From Dryomyza anilis (taxonomy: Eukaryota; Arthropoda; Insecta; Diptera; Dryomyzidae): 64,000 nucleotides of DNA. The position numbers were made by a program, and so were the translations under genes. The notes below the pieces were generated by a model, which searched no databases, had not been told where the DNA came from, and was given only the letters and a program-made list of their open reading frames with translations. The DNA is taken from contig OX638131.1 in NCBI GenBank assembly GCA_951804985.1, positions 1,736,001-1,800,000 on the forward strand. Reading direction: 5' to 3'. Positions 1 through 12,319 of this stretch are shown one piece after another. The stretch's first letter is position 1. Each line of letters begins with the position of its first letter.

Positions 1-750
1 ATAATAAAATAATAAAATAATAAAATAATAAAATAATAAAATAATAAAATAATAAAATAATAAAATAATAAAATAATAAAATAATAAAATAATAAAATAA
101 TAAAATAATAAAATAATAAAATAATAAAATAATAAAATAATAAAATAATAAAATAATAAAATAATAAAATAATAAAATAATAAAATAATAAAATAATAAA
201 ATAATAAAATAATAAAATAATAAAATAATAAAATAATAAAATAATAAAATAATAAAATAATAAAATAATAAAATAATAAAATAATAAAATAATAAAATAA
301 TAAAATAATAAAATAATAAAATAATAAAATAATAAAATAATAAAATAATAAAATAATAAAATAATAAAATAATAAAATAATAAAATAATAAAATAATAAA
401 ATAATAAAATAATAAAATAATAAAATAATAAAATAATAAAATAATAAAATAATAAAATAATAAAATAATAAAATAATAAAATAATAAAATAATAAAATAA
501 TAAAATAATAAAATAATAAAATAATAAAATAATAAAATAATAAAATAATAAAATAATAAAATAATAAAATAATAAAATAATAAAATAATAAAATAATAAA
601 ATAATAAAATAATAAAATAATAAAATAATAAAATAATAAAATAATAAAATAATAAAATAATAAAATAATAAAATAATAAAATAATAAAATAATAAAATAA
701 TAAAATAATAAAATAATAAAATAATAAAATAATAAAATAATAAAATAATA
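1..750. repeat. 8-bp satellite (ATAATAAA)n
   Basis: About 94 near-identical copies of ATAATAAA run from the window edge to about 750 and then decay into irregular A/T sequence to about 850. The array continues off the left edge, so its true length is unknown. It has no coding potential. Confidence 0.97.
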
Positions 751-859
751 AAAAAATAACATAAACAATTATAAGAAATAAAAAAATAATAAAAATAAAA
801 TAAATAAGTAATAAATAAAAACGAACAACTCCCAAAACAATTAAACCAGTTAAACAGAA

Positions 860-3060
860 AATAATTGAAAACTAAAAGTATGTTGGTGAATTTGGAATTT
901 AATTACAACAACCACAGAGAAGAAGAGAGCGCAGGGCAGCCAGTCAATGAGAAATTGTTGCGACGGACGAGACACCCGATGGCCGCTGGACGGACGCTGT
1001 GTCGCAATCGAAGTGAATGCAGTGCGAAGCGTTGCAAATGTCCACCTCGTTAGAGCAGCTAGCGTTGGCCACAACGTAAATTGGCAACTGGTTGACGGGT
1101 CTGGGGAAGGGGCAGAGGCTGCTGTTGCTGCTTCGGCTGCGATGGCGAAAAGTTGAACAATCCCACTCTCGCTTATCCACAACAACCGCATGCATTACAT
1201 TGCATCGCATTGCATTGAAGTGAATTATTTATGGACATTTGAAACGAGATCACTTTCCCGCTCTGCGCACTCCACGCGTCGCGCACTCACACACACAGCA
1301 GCCACACATGACAACCGCCACGACAACGGCAACAACAACATCGGAGCAGCAACATCCAGCTATAACGCGCGGCGGGCGCATCGTGTTGGGTTGCATGGCG
1401 TCCGCGTCGCATACGAGTCCAAGTGGAAAAATATTCTTAAATAAAATTAATGAAAAAATAATGAAAACGAAATAACCACAGCAACAACAACATGAATAAA
1501 AATAAAAACAAGAGCAGCCAGCACTCGCTGTCAAGTGACGTCCAAAGAAAAGCAAGAGTCGCGCGCAGCCAGTTTGAGGCGGCACGGCGGCACGGCGGCA
1601 CGGCGGCGCAGTGGGGCGACACGACGTAAAGCGGGTTCGCAAGTCTATTGTAAACCACGCAGAAATAAATTAAAAAATCTAACAGCAATAACAACAACAA
1701 CAACGACAATAAAGACAGCAACATTAACTGCTACAATAATAACAGCGACAACAACATCAGCTGAATAGCTTCGCGTCGCCTCGCAGCTCAGCTCAGAAAC
1801 AGGCGAAACTGGAATGACAAAGCAACAGCAATAACAACAGCAATAACAACAGCAATAACAACAACACTAACAACAATATAAAATAGTTAAGTCGTTGCTG
1901 CAACAACAAAAACAACAACAGCAGCAGCACCAACAACTGCCAAACTATTGCCGATAAGACAAGCTTTAAGAAATGCTTTACAACTAAATACAACAACAAC
2001 AATAACAGCAGCAACAATAAATATTACAAAAACAATCTAATAACAACAACAACTATAAAATCGCACACGCAAACGATCGTTCGTTCGTTGCGAGCGACTG
2101 AACAAATTGCTGCCAACAGCCAGCCAGCCAACAAAACAGATGCCAGCTATGGGTGTGGCGGCGTCTCGTCTCGACGCAGCCGTCGACGTCGTCGTCATCG
2201 TCGCCAGCGTCGCCAGCGTCGCCAGCGTCGCCAGCGTCGCGCAACAACGCCAAACGAGTCACGAAGCGCCAAAGTGCATCGAACAAAACAAAAGACTTAA
2301 GAAACGAACGCGGCTGCCGCGCACAGCATCCCTGCTGCATGGGGGCGCATAACGGTTCGTCACACACACACACACTGAGATATTTAGACTACCGTTAGCT
2401 TCCACACGATGCGCTCTCGTTCTTGTTCATGCTCTTGCGTTCCACATGAAGCGCTTACGAAGCGTGCCGAATGAAAGCAAAAGTGGCAGCAGTCGCAGTC
2501 GCTTCGTCGCGGCCGCAGCGCACAGCGAGGACACGAAGCTCCGCTTAAAACAAGTTTGGCTTCGTATGGGTTTTGTTGTTGTTGTTTTTATCTAGTTGTC
2601 TCTTTTGCTGTTGCTCCTTTCGTTAGGTTGTTGCTTTTGTTTTGTTTGCAAGCTTCGCCTGCCTGCCTCTTCCTGGTCATTAAATGAATGCGCTGGCAAA
2701 ACAAAAAGTCTCTGGTCGCGCGGCGTGTCGCGGCGGCGTTGCTCCACAAGTAGCCATACGCTCGCTCTCGTAAGGCCGTTAAACAGCAACAACATCACCG
2801 AACAACAAAGCCAACAAATGCAACAACAACATCAGGCACTGGAGCAGCAGCGCCGAACAACGACGAGGTGGAGCACCGCCTTGATTTAAATTGGAGTGCA
2901 GCGCGCGATTAGCATAAATGATTTTTTTATTGAGCTGCTATTATTAGCAACGCGAGCGCGGCAAGCGGCAGCGGCGAACGGCAAATGCACAAAAAGGAGA
3001 AACAACAAAAGAAAAAAAAATAGCACAAAATGATCTGAAAATGCATAATTATTGCTAATA
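860..3060. other. GC-richer unique block with opa (CAA/CAG) runs
   Basis: A 2.2-kb block of unique-looking sequence between two AT satellites. It holds dense CAA/CAG runs (about 1,680-2,060), typical of fly 5' leaders and coding poly-Gln. A 9-bp GCCAGCGTC tandem repeat is at 2,202-2,240, and many CpG-containing words occur. Open frames exist on both strands but all are low-complexity. It could be a 5' leader or enhancer of a neighbouring gene; I see no exon I can defend. Confidence 0.45.
2202..2240. repeat. 9-bp minisatellite GCCAGCGTC
   Basis: Just over four perfect tandem copies of a CpG-containing 9-mer inside the GC-richer block; codon-length periodicity leaves all frames open locally. 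Confidence 0.85.
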
Positions 3061-3545
3061 TTTAATTATGTATCCGGTTGAGAAATGTTGCAAATTTTGC
3101 GGACGCTAAACTGTTTTTTTAATTAGAGTGGCGCGAGAGGCCACGTGAGGCGCTGCCATGACTTCTGCCGTGTCGCCATCTGCTTCCGGACGAGATTTCA
3201 GTTTAATTTACATATTTTGGTTATGTTTTGTTTTAAATTATTTTATTTGAATTTTTGTATATTATTTAATTATATGGATTTGTTTTATTTTATTTCATAT
3301 TAATTTATTTTATTTAATTAATACTCTTTACTTTATTTTTTGTTTAAATTCTTTTTTGTTTTTAGTTATTTTTTTAATTACTTTCTTTAATTTTAAATCG
3401 ACTTTAATTTTATTTATACTTTTTCATAGTTTGTTTTTTGTTTTACTTAATTTGCCTTTATTTCTTTCCCTTTACTATATTTTACTTTGCTTTAATTTTG
3501 TTTAATTAATATTTATACATTAATTACTTAAATTTAGTTTGATTT
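3061..3545. other. AT-rich spacer
   Basis: A T-rich stretch with repeated TTTTATTT-like words; no gene or defined repeat recognised. Confidence 0.5.
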
Positions 3546-4545
3546 ACTTAACATATATTATATTACTTAACATTAATATGCATTACTTTACATTACTTTA
3601 CATTACTTTACATTACTTTACATTACTTTACATATCGTCGTTGTAGAACAAAAAGGCACCAAATACATTTTCAAAATGTCAAATATTCATTTAAGAAAAT
3701 TTATATAAATCTGTCAATTTTTGATTGATGTTCAGGAAATGTAAATCTATTAGAAGATTTTTGAACTTTAAAAATGCATCATTTACTTTTTATAATATTA
3801 ATCAACAAATGCGAAAATTAGTATTAGTATTACTTTTATTTACTTTATATTCCTTTACATTACTTTACATTACTTTACATTACTTTACATTACTTTACAT
3901 TACTTTACATTACTTTACATTACTTTACATTACTTTACATTACTTTACATTACTTTACATTACTTTACATTACTTTACATTACTTTACATTACTTTAATT
4001 TACTTTACTATACATTACTTTACATTACTTTACATAACTTTACATTACTTTACATTACTTTACATTACTTTACATTACTCTACATTACTTTACATTACTT
4101 TACATTACTTTACATTACTTTACATTACTTTACATCACTTTACATTACTTTACATTACTTTACATTACTTTACATTACTTTACATTACTTTACATTAATT
4201 TACTTTACATTACTTTACATTACTTTACATTACTTTACATTACTTTACATTACTTTATATTACTTTACATTACTTTACATTACTTTACATTACTTTACAT
4301 TACTTTACATTACTTTACATTACTTAACATTTATTTACATTACTTTACAAAACAATACATTACATTAAAGTACATTACTTTAGAAAACTCTACATTACTT
4401 TACATTGCATTACTTTACATTACATTACATTACATTACATAACATTACATTACATTACATTACATTACATTACATTACATTACATTATATTATATTACAT
4501 TACTTTACATACATTAGATAACTTTACATGACTTTACATTACTTT
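3546..4545. repeat. 10-bp satellite (CATTACTTTA)n
   Basis: Short arrays at about 3,580-3,640 and a long array at about 3,845-4,400 of the unit CATTACTTTA, interrupted by about 200 bp of unique sequence. The array then degenerates into a 5-bp CATTA array at about 4,400-4,500. Variants are mostly single substitutions. The 157-codon frame here (YITLHYFTLL repeats) is a by-product of the array. Confidence 0.95.
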
Positions 4546-4594
4546 CGATTACCTCGGCCTAGGTTCTTCAGAGCGGGTTCTATTACACTACTTA

Positions 4595-5035
4595 ACAAAA
4601 CAAGAAAAATGTTTCCCATATATATTAATACTATATAATTCGCGGTTGCTGATTTTGATTGCATACTCTGTTTTTTTTTCTATTACGTAACTTTTTTACG
4701 AAAATTGCTATCGCTATTTTAGTCCCTTTTCAGACACTTTTTAGAATTAAAATCATACAGTCCCTGATACAACTAGTTGTTCAAAAATCTGTAAACGCAA
4801 TTTTTCTTCCAATTGTCAAAACTAATTACAATATACCGACAATTTCGGATTTTTTTTAGACTTTTTTTAACAATTTTTTTTAGCACTTTGGATCTAATGA
4901 TATAAGAATGAACAAGAAAATGAAATAAGAAAATGATTTATGGCTATTTATAGTATATAGTTAAAACTATCCATGATAATTACTAACTTTTTTGTATTGG
5001 TTCTCTTTTTTAAAATATGCCCTCTCAACTTAAAC
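4595..5035. repeat. dispersed repeat, family 'TTTTTAGAAT' copy 1
   Basis: Sequence containing ATTACGTAAC, CACTTTTTAGAAT and AACTAGTTGTTCAAAAA, ending near AAAATATGCCCT. Related sequence with the same order of words occurs at about 50,255-50,660, and the start recurs at about 41,985-42,075. It is an old interspersed element of unknown class. Confidence 0.5.
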
Positions 5036-5143
5036 GCAAAATAAGCCTGCGTTTAAGTATTTTTGTTATACTATTTTTCCAGAGAACTATATTTTTTATG
5101 GAAAATATATAATATTAAAAATGTATCACCGTGTTTCATTATT

Positions 5144-5363
5144 CACAGAAAAAAAAATAATCAACGTAAATATAGCAACCGACATTAATTGCATTCATTA
5201 ATCAATCCAGCAATGAAATTAACTAATTAAATGAAAACATTTGCTATTCTTTGTTATGTAAGCAATTGCGTTCGCTAATATGAAAATTTGTACGTTTAGC
5301 AAATATAATTGCTGCATTGATTAATGTCGGTTGCAATAATTACGTCGACTATTTTATTCTGTG
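5144..5363. mobile_element. palindromic MITE-like element, ATAGCAACCGACATTAATTG family
   Basis: A 220-bp element starting CACAGAAAAA and ending TTCTGTGT. The left arm (ATAGCAACCGACATTAATTG) reappears inverted as CATTGATTAATGTCGGTTGC near the right end. No coding capacity, so non-autonomous. A partial copy lies at about 53,270-53,385, beside hamlet exon A. Confidence 0.7.
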
Positions 5364-5880
5364 TACTTACAAACTATAAAATGGGGAATACCAAATGTTC
5401 AATATACAAAAAACTTTATTTTATAATATTTTAGTGAAAAAAACGATATTCCTTTTAAAATTGAACATACAAAGCTATCGCATTAATTTTCGCCTTCTTT
5501 AAATTTTATATTTCAAAGTCAAAAGGCAACTTTGTGCTAACTAAAAGTTGTAACTAATCAAAGTTATAAATTGTACAGGAACTCGGTAATTTTTCAAAAC
5601 AGTATTGAACCTATTCAACTTATTCGACCCCACAATTAACAAAGTCGGCGTTTAATTTATTTTTATATCTTAAAGCAGCTACTTATTCTATGATTAGAAT
5701 CGATCAACTCCAAATTTACTAACCGACTCAGTTTGACTTCATATTTTGACGGTTGGCATGAAATTCATAACATCGACATGGCTTGGCTCACATGGCTACT
5801 ACTGCTCCACACCAAAAGACTGAGAAAAATAAAAAAAAAAACATTGTATTAACCAAAAATGTATTTTGTAATGTCGGCAA
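5364..5880. other. AT-rich spacer
   Basis: No gene, tandem array or element boundary recognised. Confidence 0.4.
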
Positions 5881-6480
5881 TCAATCGTGCATTAAAGCTG
5901 CTCACCTGTCGTCGCATTACAAAATATCGTCTTTATTGCTGCATTGCATTGAGCGGTACTGCGGTGCAGCGGTAGCGGTCGGGCGCACTTCGCTGCGGCG
6001 CAATGCGACCAACGATTCATTCATTCATGGATTCATTCATTCAGCGAATGTCTGTCTGTCTGCCTGGTGTGTTGCAACATCGTCGAATTAATTTCCGAGT
6101 TTTATTTTATTTTTTATATTTTTTATTTGGTTAATTTTGGATTTTCGGCACTCCAGCATTTATAAATCATGCCTTCTTCGGAAGCGCGAGGCTTTTCACT
6201 TAAGTCGGCTTGTTTCACTGGTTGTTGTTGTACTTGTTGTTAACTGATGTTGCGCTCGCAATGCGGCCCATTTCCGCAAGTGCCGAGGTGCGGCGGGTTA
6301 AAGTGTTCGGTAGCCGCACGTAGCCGTTAACAGATGCAATCAAAGTGACAGAAAACGCCATAAAAGTGCGACCGAGTAACGCATTAAATCCGACGCATTT
6401 CGGGCCACATTTTCGGGCAACGCAACGAAACAGATCTTGATGTTGGTTGTGATACCCACAATAGTTATGATTAGTATACA
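5881..6480. other. GC-richer unique block
   Basis: Unique-looking sequence with CpG-containing words and short CATT runs. There is no codable exon with splice signals that I trust. Possible regulatory DNA, by composition only. Confidence 0.3.
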
Positions 6481-6481
6481 T

Positions 6482-7195
6482 GAAGAAAAATGCAGAAAAC
6501 GATGAAAATAGAGGAAACTATGAAATGAAGTAGAGAAGATCGGAAAATGATTCTTAATGTAGAACAATATAAAAAATGACACATGTCTGATTATAAAACA
6601 GACATGTGTAGAAGATCAATGAAGAGAATGAAGAAAAGAGGAAATATTCATAAATAAAAAAATCAAGGAAAACGAAGAAAAGGGCGAAAGATGGAAAGAT
6701 GGCAGAATGGAAAGAGAGAAAGAGGCAACGTGGGAAAGATGGAATAAGGGAAGGAGTGAAAAAGGGAATTAACAATAAATATATTAAAAAATAATAGGAA
6801 AATACCAAAAAAATATTAAAAAGACAAAATATTATAAAATAAGAGACGAAAGAACGGAACGGAAAAAGAAAACAAATGAAATCAAAAGATATGAAAAGAA
6901 AAGGATATGAAAAAAAAATAAAAGAAATAAAATAAAATGAAAGAAAATATTAGAAAATGATAGAAAATTAAATAAAAAAATCCAAAACAAAACAAATTAA
7001 AATAAAAGAAAATAAAAGAAAAAGAAAGAAAAAATAAGAAATGAAACGAAAACAAAAGAAAAGCAAACAAAAGAAAAGAAATAAAAAATTATGAAATGAA
7101 AAGAAAATAAAAGAAAAGAAAAGAAAGGAAAAGAAAAGAAAGGAAAAGAAAGGAAAAGAAAGGAAAAGAAAGGAAAAGAATGGAAAAGAAAGGAA

Positions 7196-7239
<44 letters not shown>

Positions 7240-7765
7240 AAAAAAGAAAGAAAAGAAATCAAAAAAAGGAAAGAAAAGGAAAGAAAAGTGAAGAAAAGAA
7301 AAGAACAGAACAGAATAGAATTGAAAAAAAAATGAAATGAAATGAAAGAAAAGAAAAAAAAAGAAAAGAAAAAAAAATGAAAACAAATCAAATGAAAATA
7401 AATCAAAAAGAAAAGAGAAGAAAATAAAAAAAAATGAAAACAAATCATAAGAAAAAAAGAAAAGAAAAAAAGATAGATAGATATAAAGAAAGAAAGAAAG
7501 AAAGAAAGAAATAAAGAAAAAAAATAAAACAAAAATAAACTAAACATAAGAAAAAAATAAAACAAATATTAATGAATAGAAGAAAATGAAAGAATAAGGA
7601 AAAGAAGAAAGTGCACAACCGAAAATATTCTAATCTTTTTTGAAAAAATAGAAAATTTATAATGATGAGACACACCATTGATAACATTTTATAAAAATAA
7701 AATACATAGGTAAAATGAAAATAAACAAAAATAATAATTTAAAATAAATAAAAAAAAAACAAAAC
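6482..7765. repeat. polypurine tract, (GAAA)n and (GGAAAAGAAA)n
   Basis: Nearly 1.3 kb in which the plus strand is overwhelmingly A and G. The core (about 7,085-7,260) is made of GAAAAGAAAG-type repeats and a pure AAAG run. The long Phe/Ser frames on the minus strand are artefacts of this composition. Confidence 0.93.
6579..6609. repeat. short perfect hairpin
   Basis: ACACATGTCTG and CAGACATGTGT are perfect 11-bp inverted arms separated by 9 bp, at the start of the purine tract. Confidence 0.8.
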
Positions 7766-8960
7766 GTTGCGAAACTGGCTCTGTGACTATGTTGTGCAGC
7801 CAACGCGTCGTCGCATGGAGGCGCATCACGCATCACATCGTATTGCATTGCATTGCATCGGCGCGCAGGCGCATAAATCACATTCCTGCGCGCTGCGTTC
7901 ATTTGCATTCAATTTAAAGTGATGCGACGTTGTTGTAGTTGCAGATGATTATTATGATGATGATGCTGCTGCTGATTTGGTGTTGCTGTTGCTCTTGTTG
8001 TTGTCGTTTTGGTTGATATGTTGCTGTTGCTGTTGGAGTTGCTGAATGGTTCAATGCACGCGCATGCGCCGTCTTGAGTGCGTTTACCACGCGCCGCGAT
8101 CGGTTTGCAGTTGGCTTGAATACCGAAGATTGCAGCGCGTCGCATCATTCTTGACGCGGATGTGTTGCTGATTCGTAGTTGTTGTAGTTGATGTTGTTGT
8201 TGGTGATGATGATATGTTTCCCCTTGGTTCGTAGATGAGCAAGATTGCAAATTTATTTATTTTTGGCACTCATCCGTTGTGCCTTTGTAGTCGTTGCTCT
8301 GTTGTGTTGCTATGTTGTGTTGCTCTATTTGCTGCTGTTGTTAGGTGTTTTTTTTCTGGTTGGTTTTTTAATTTACCTTATAGAAATTTATGCCAACTCT
8401 CATTGCGGCTCCATCGCAGCTTATGATGACATTTAGGACATAATTCAAGCCCACGCATCCACATAAATTTATGCACGAGTCGCGTCTACGAGGAGGCTGC
8501 GCTGCGTCGCGTCGCGCTTAAAAAAATAAATTCAGAGCAATGACGACGACGACGACAACTATGGCCACAACAGCGACAGCAACAGCAATGACTACGACTG
8601 CGATGACAGCAATAGCAACAGCAACAACAAAAACAACAACGGGAGTTGCTTCAAATAGCTTCAAATCTGCGTAGGACTCAGAGCAACATGTTATTGTTGT
8701 TGTTGCTGACGTTGTTGTCGGTGTTGGTTGCCTTTGGCTTTGGTTTCGGTTTTGGCTGGGGCACCATCCACAGATACTCGAAGATTGCAATCGAGATCGA
8801 GAAAAAAGAAATGTTTGGAATTGTTGTCACCGTCAGTCAACGCGCGTTGGTTTTTATCATGTTGGCCTGACTGCCTGCCTGCAGCTGAAGATGCCAGAAA
8901 CATGGCCAGTAAATTGTCGCTAAACTCAAACGTTTGCAAAATAAATAAAAGCACAATTTA
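7766..8960. other. GC-richer unique block with trinucleotide runs
   Basis: Contains GTT/GCT and GACAAC-type runs (about 7,930-8,040 and 8,530-8,645), CpG-rich words, and a GCGCATGCGC palindrome at 8,060-8,069. Frames on both strands are repetitive. Possible leader or regulatory DNA; no gene called. Confidence 0.4.
8060..8069. promoter_or_regulatory. NRF-1/Ewg-type palindrome GCGCATGCGC
   Basis: Perfect match to the palindromic core bound by NRF-1 (Ewg in flies). One of four perfect copies in the window. Confidence 0.45.
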
Positions 8961-9300
8961 TATGTTTCAAAAAATTTAAATTGTTCTTTGAGTATAACAA
9001 TGATTATCAAATATATCCATGTCAAAAATCTCAGATTTTCCCTCAAAAAAATAATTATTTGAACCATCATTGAATTGTAACTTTTAAACGATATATATCA
9101 TATTTTTATATCTTTTGATATGTTTGAAATTTCGATAGAAATTTCAATTTTTAATTCAATTTCAAATAATTGTATATCTATTGATATCTATCCGTTCTGG
9201 GAAAATAAATTCAATAAATAAAAAAAATGCTAAAATGAATTTGACAAAAATATTCTAATCGAACATAAAAAAAAATAATAATATATATCCTATTAATATA
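8961..9300. other. AT-rich spacer
   Basis: Contains several ATATC/GATAT words; nothing else recognised. Confidence 0.4.
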
Positions 9301-9301
9301 A

Positions 9302-9402
9302 TAAATCTGTTTGTTCGTTTGTACGTTTGTACGTTTGTACGTTTGTACGTTTGTACGTTTGTACGTTTGTACGTTTGTACGTTTGTACGTTTGTACGTTT
9401 GT
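9302..9402. repeat. 8-bp microsatellite (GTACGTTT)n
   Basis: About a dozen copies of TACGTTTG directly before the conserved core of a dispersed element (AAACGGCTGATCCGATTTCC). A microsatellite joined to such a core is usual for some fly Helitron-like or mini-me-like elements; the class is inferred. Confidence 0.85.
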
Positions 9403-9584
9403 TCCGCTTCTCCGTCTAAACGGCTGATCCGATTTCCTTGAAATTTTTACCACAGATGCGGTATGGTCTGGAAGGAATGATAGGCTATATATGGGCGGGA
9501 TTGGACAAAGAGGCGTGGCACCTCCCATACAACCTAAACTTTCAATACGATATAACTCGGCACTTTCACAAGCTACGAACATGA
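9403..9584. mobile_element. core of dispersed element, copy 1 (class uncertain)
   Basis: Starts AAACGGCTGATCCGATTT and contains GGCGGGATTGGACAAAGAGG and GTGGCACCTCCCATACAA. The downstream part is repeated at about 10,170-10,300, and a diverged inverted copy is at about 12,330-12,400. Similar words occur in interspersed elements of other flies; no protein is encoded. Confidence 0.5.
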
Positions 9585-10860
9585 AACAAAAAACTCAAAT
9601 ACAAAAAAAAACACCACACAAAAACTCACCACACTAAAACTCACCACACAAAAACTCACCACACTAAAACTCACCACACTTAAACTCACCACACTAAAAC
9701 TCACCACACTAAAACTCACCACACTTAAACTCACCACACTAAAACTCACCACACTAAAACTCACCACACTTAAACTCACCACACAAAAATTCAACACACT
9801 AAAACTCACCACACCAAAACTCACCACACTAAAACTCACCACACTAAAACTCACCACACTAAAATTCACCACATTAAAACTCACCACACTAAAATTTCAC
9901 CACACTAAAACTTACCACACTAAAACTCACCACACAAAAACTCACCACACTAAAACTCACCACACAAAAATTCAACACACTAAAATTCACCACACTTAAA
10001 CTCACCACATTTAAATTTCACCACTCTAAAACTCACCACACTAAAACTCACTACACTAAAATTTCACCACATTAAAATTCACCACTTTTAAACTCACCAC
10101 ATTAAAACTCACTACACTCAATTTCGATACACTAAAACTCACCACACTAAAACTAACCGCTCTAAAATTGATGCTGTATGGTCTGGAAGGAATGATAGGA
10201 TATATATGGGCGGGATTGGACAAAGAGGCGTGGCACCTCCCATGCAACCTAAACACGATATATTTCGGCACTTTCACCAGCTACGAACATGAAACAAAAA
10301 ACTCAAATACAAAAAAAAACACCACACAAAAACTCACCACACTAAAACTCACCACACTTAAACTCACCACACTAAAACTCACCACACTAAAACTCACCAC
10401 ACTTAAACTCACCACACTAAAACTCACCACACTAAAACTCACCACACTTAAACTCACCACACAAAAATTCAACACACTAAAACTCACCACACCAAAACTC
10501 ACCACACTAAAACTCACCACACTAAAACTCACCACACTAAAATTCACCACATTAAAACTCACCACACTAACATTTCACCACACTAAAACTTACCACACTA
10601 AAACTCACCACACAAAAACTCACCACACTAAAACTCACCACACAAAAATTCAACACACTAAAATTCACCACACTTAAACTCACCACACTTAAATTTCACC
10701 ACTCTAAAACTCACCACACTAAAACTCACTACACTAAAATTTCACCACATTAAAATTCACCACTTTTAAACTCACCACATTAAAACTCACTACACTCAAA
10801 TTTCGATACACTAAAACTCACCACACTAAAACTCACCGCTCTAAAATTCACCACACTAAA
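9455..10860. repeat. 715-bp tandem duplication
   Basis: The element core GTATGGTCTGGAAGGAATGA at 9,461 recurs at 10,176. The following array variants recur in the same order with only a few substitutions and small deletions. The whole core plus about 550 bp of satellite was therefore duplicated as one unit. Confidence 0.88.
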
Positions 10861-11085
10861 ACCCACCACACTATAATTAATCACACTAAAACTCACCACC
10901 CTAAAATTCACTACACTAAAACTCACCACAATAAAATTCATCACATTAAAATTCATCACACTAAAACTCGCCACACTAAACAAGCCACATTAAAATTCAC
11001 CACACTAAAACCCACCACACTATAATTGACCACACTTAAACTCACCACCTTCAAATTCACCACACTAAATCCACACTGAGTATTT
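9585..11085. repeat. 15-bp satellite (CACCACACTAAAACT)n
   Basis: A diverged array of about 100 units of CACCACACTAAAACT with common variants (ACAAAAACT, ACTTAAACT, ACTAAAATTT). It is interrupted by the second copy of the element core at about 10,170-10,300. Because 15 is a multiple of three, both strands show long pentapeptide-repeat frames (TTLKL on plus, VVSFS on minus); these are not taken as genes. Confidence 0.95.
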
Positions 11086-12110
11086 GCTTTTTTTAGTTTT
11101 TGCGTTTGTTTTTTTGCTTTTTTGTATTTTTGTTTTTGTTATTGAATTTTTGTTTTTGAGTTTTTGTTTTTGCGTATTTGAAATTTTGCTTTTTTTTATT
11201 GCTTTTGAGTTTCTGCATTTGAGTCTTTGCGTTTGTGTTAGTTTCTTTGTTTTTGCGTATTTGTATTTTTGCTTTTGTTTTTGTGTGTTTACTTTTTTAG
11301 TTTTTGCATTTTTGCTTTTTTTTGCTTTTTTTATTTTTAAATTTTTGTTTTTGAGTTTTTGATTTGTTTTTGCGTATTTTCTTTTGCATTTATGCGTTTG
11401 TTTTTTTCTTTTGTTTTTGTGTTTGTTTTTTGTTTTTTTGATTTTATTTTTGTGTTTTTGTTTTTTAGTTTCTGCTTTTGAGTTTTTGTTTTTGTGGTTT
11501 GCTTAGGCTTTGAAATTTAGTGTTTTTGCTCTAGTATTTTGCTTTTTTTTCTTTTGTTTTTGTCGGTTTTTTTATTGTTTTTAAGTTTTTGTATTGTTTG
11601 ATTATGTATTTTGCCTTGATTTTGCATTTGTTTAGGCTTTTGTTTTTCGTATTTCGTTTTTGTGTTTTTGATTTTGTTTTTCTGTTTCAGTTTTTTATTA
11701 TATTTTTGGTATTTTTTGTTTTGCTTTTGTTTATTTGGTTATTGTATTTTTCTGTTACAGTTTTTTATTATATTTTTGGTATTTTTTTGTTTGTTTTTGT
11801 CTGTCTTGTTTTCTTTTGTTTTTCGTATTTCGTTTTTGTGTTTTTGATTTTGTTTTTCTCTTTCAGTTTTTTATTATATTTGTGGTATTTTTTGTTTGTT
11901 ATTGCATGTTTTATTTTTGTTTTGCTTTTGTTTTTCGTATTTCTTACTTCGTTTTTGTGTTTTTGATTTTGTTTTTCTGTTACAGTTATTTATTATATTT
12001 TTGGTATTTTTTTGTTTGTTTTTGTATGTTTTTTTGATTTGATTTTTCTCTTATGTTTGTTTAGTATTTTATTTTATGGAGTTTTTGCTTTTGTTTTAAT
12101 GCTGCATAGA
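11086..12110. repeat. T/G-rich low-complexity tract with 110-190 bp higher-order repeats
   Basis: About 1 kb of TTTTTG-type sequence. From about 11,640 a longer module (TTTTTGATTTTGTTTTTC then CAGTTTTTTATTATATTT) recurs several times up to about 12,010. Translated Phe/Val-rich frames are artefacts. Confidence 0.85.
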
Positions 12111-12319
12111 AAATTTTCTTTCACAGAACACACAAATTTCTTTTATTTGAATAAAAAAATCGTTGATTTAAAGAACATTTTCTTTGATTACAAGAAAAAT
12201 TGACTTAAAAAAAAAGAAATACATTCTATGGAGCTAAATCATTCCCATATTTACTTGAAATAGGTAAATTTTTTGTTTTGGTGTAGTTGGTGTAATTGGT
12301 ATGTTATATTGTTTTAAAA

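Noticed and set aside
3725..4198. 157-codon plus-strand frame of YITLHYFTLL repeats
   Set aside because: Direct product of the 10-bp satellite; no independent coding evidence.
7089..7565. Phe/Ser-rich minus-strand frames that look membrane-like
   Set aside because: Complement of the polypurine tract; composition artefact.
11589..11966. Hydrophobic Phe/Val-rich plus-strand frames resembling membrane proteins
   Set aside because: Produced by T/G-rich low-complexity DNA; periodic copies of the same module in several frames.
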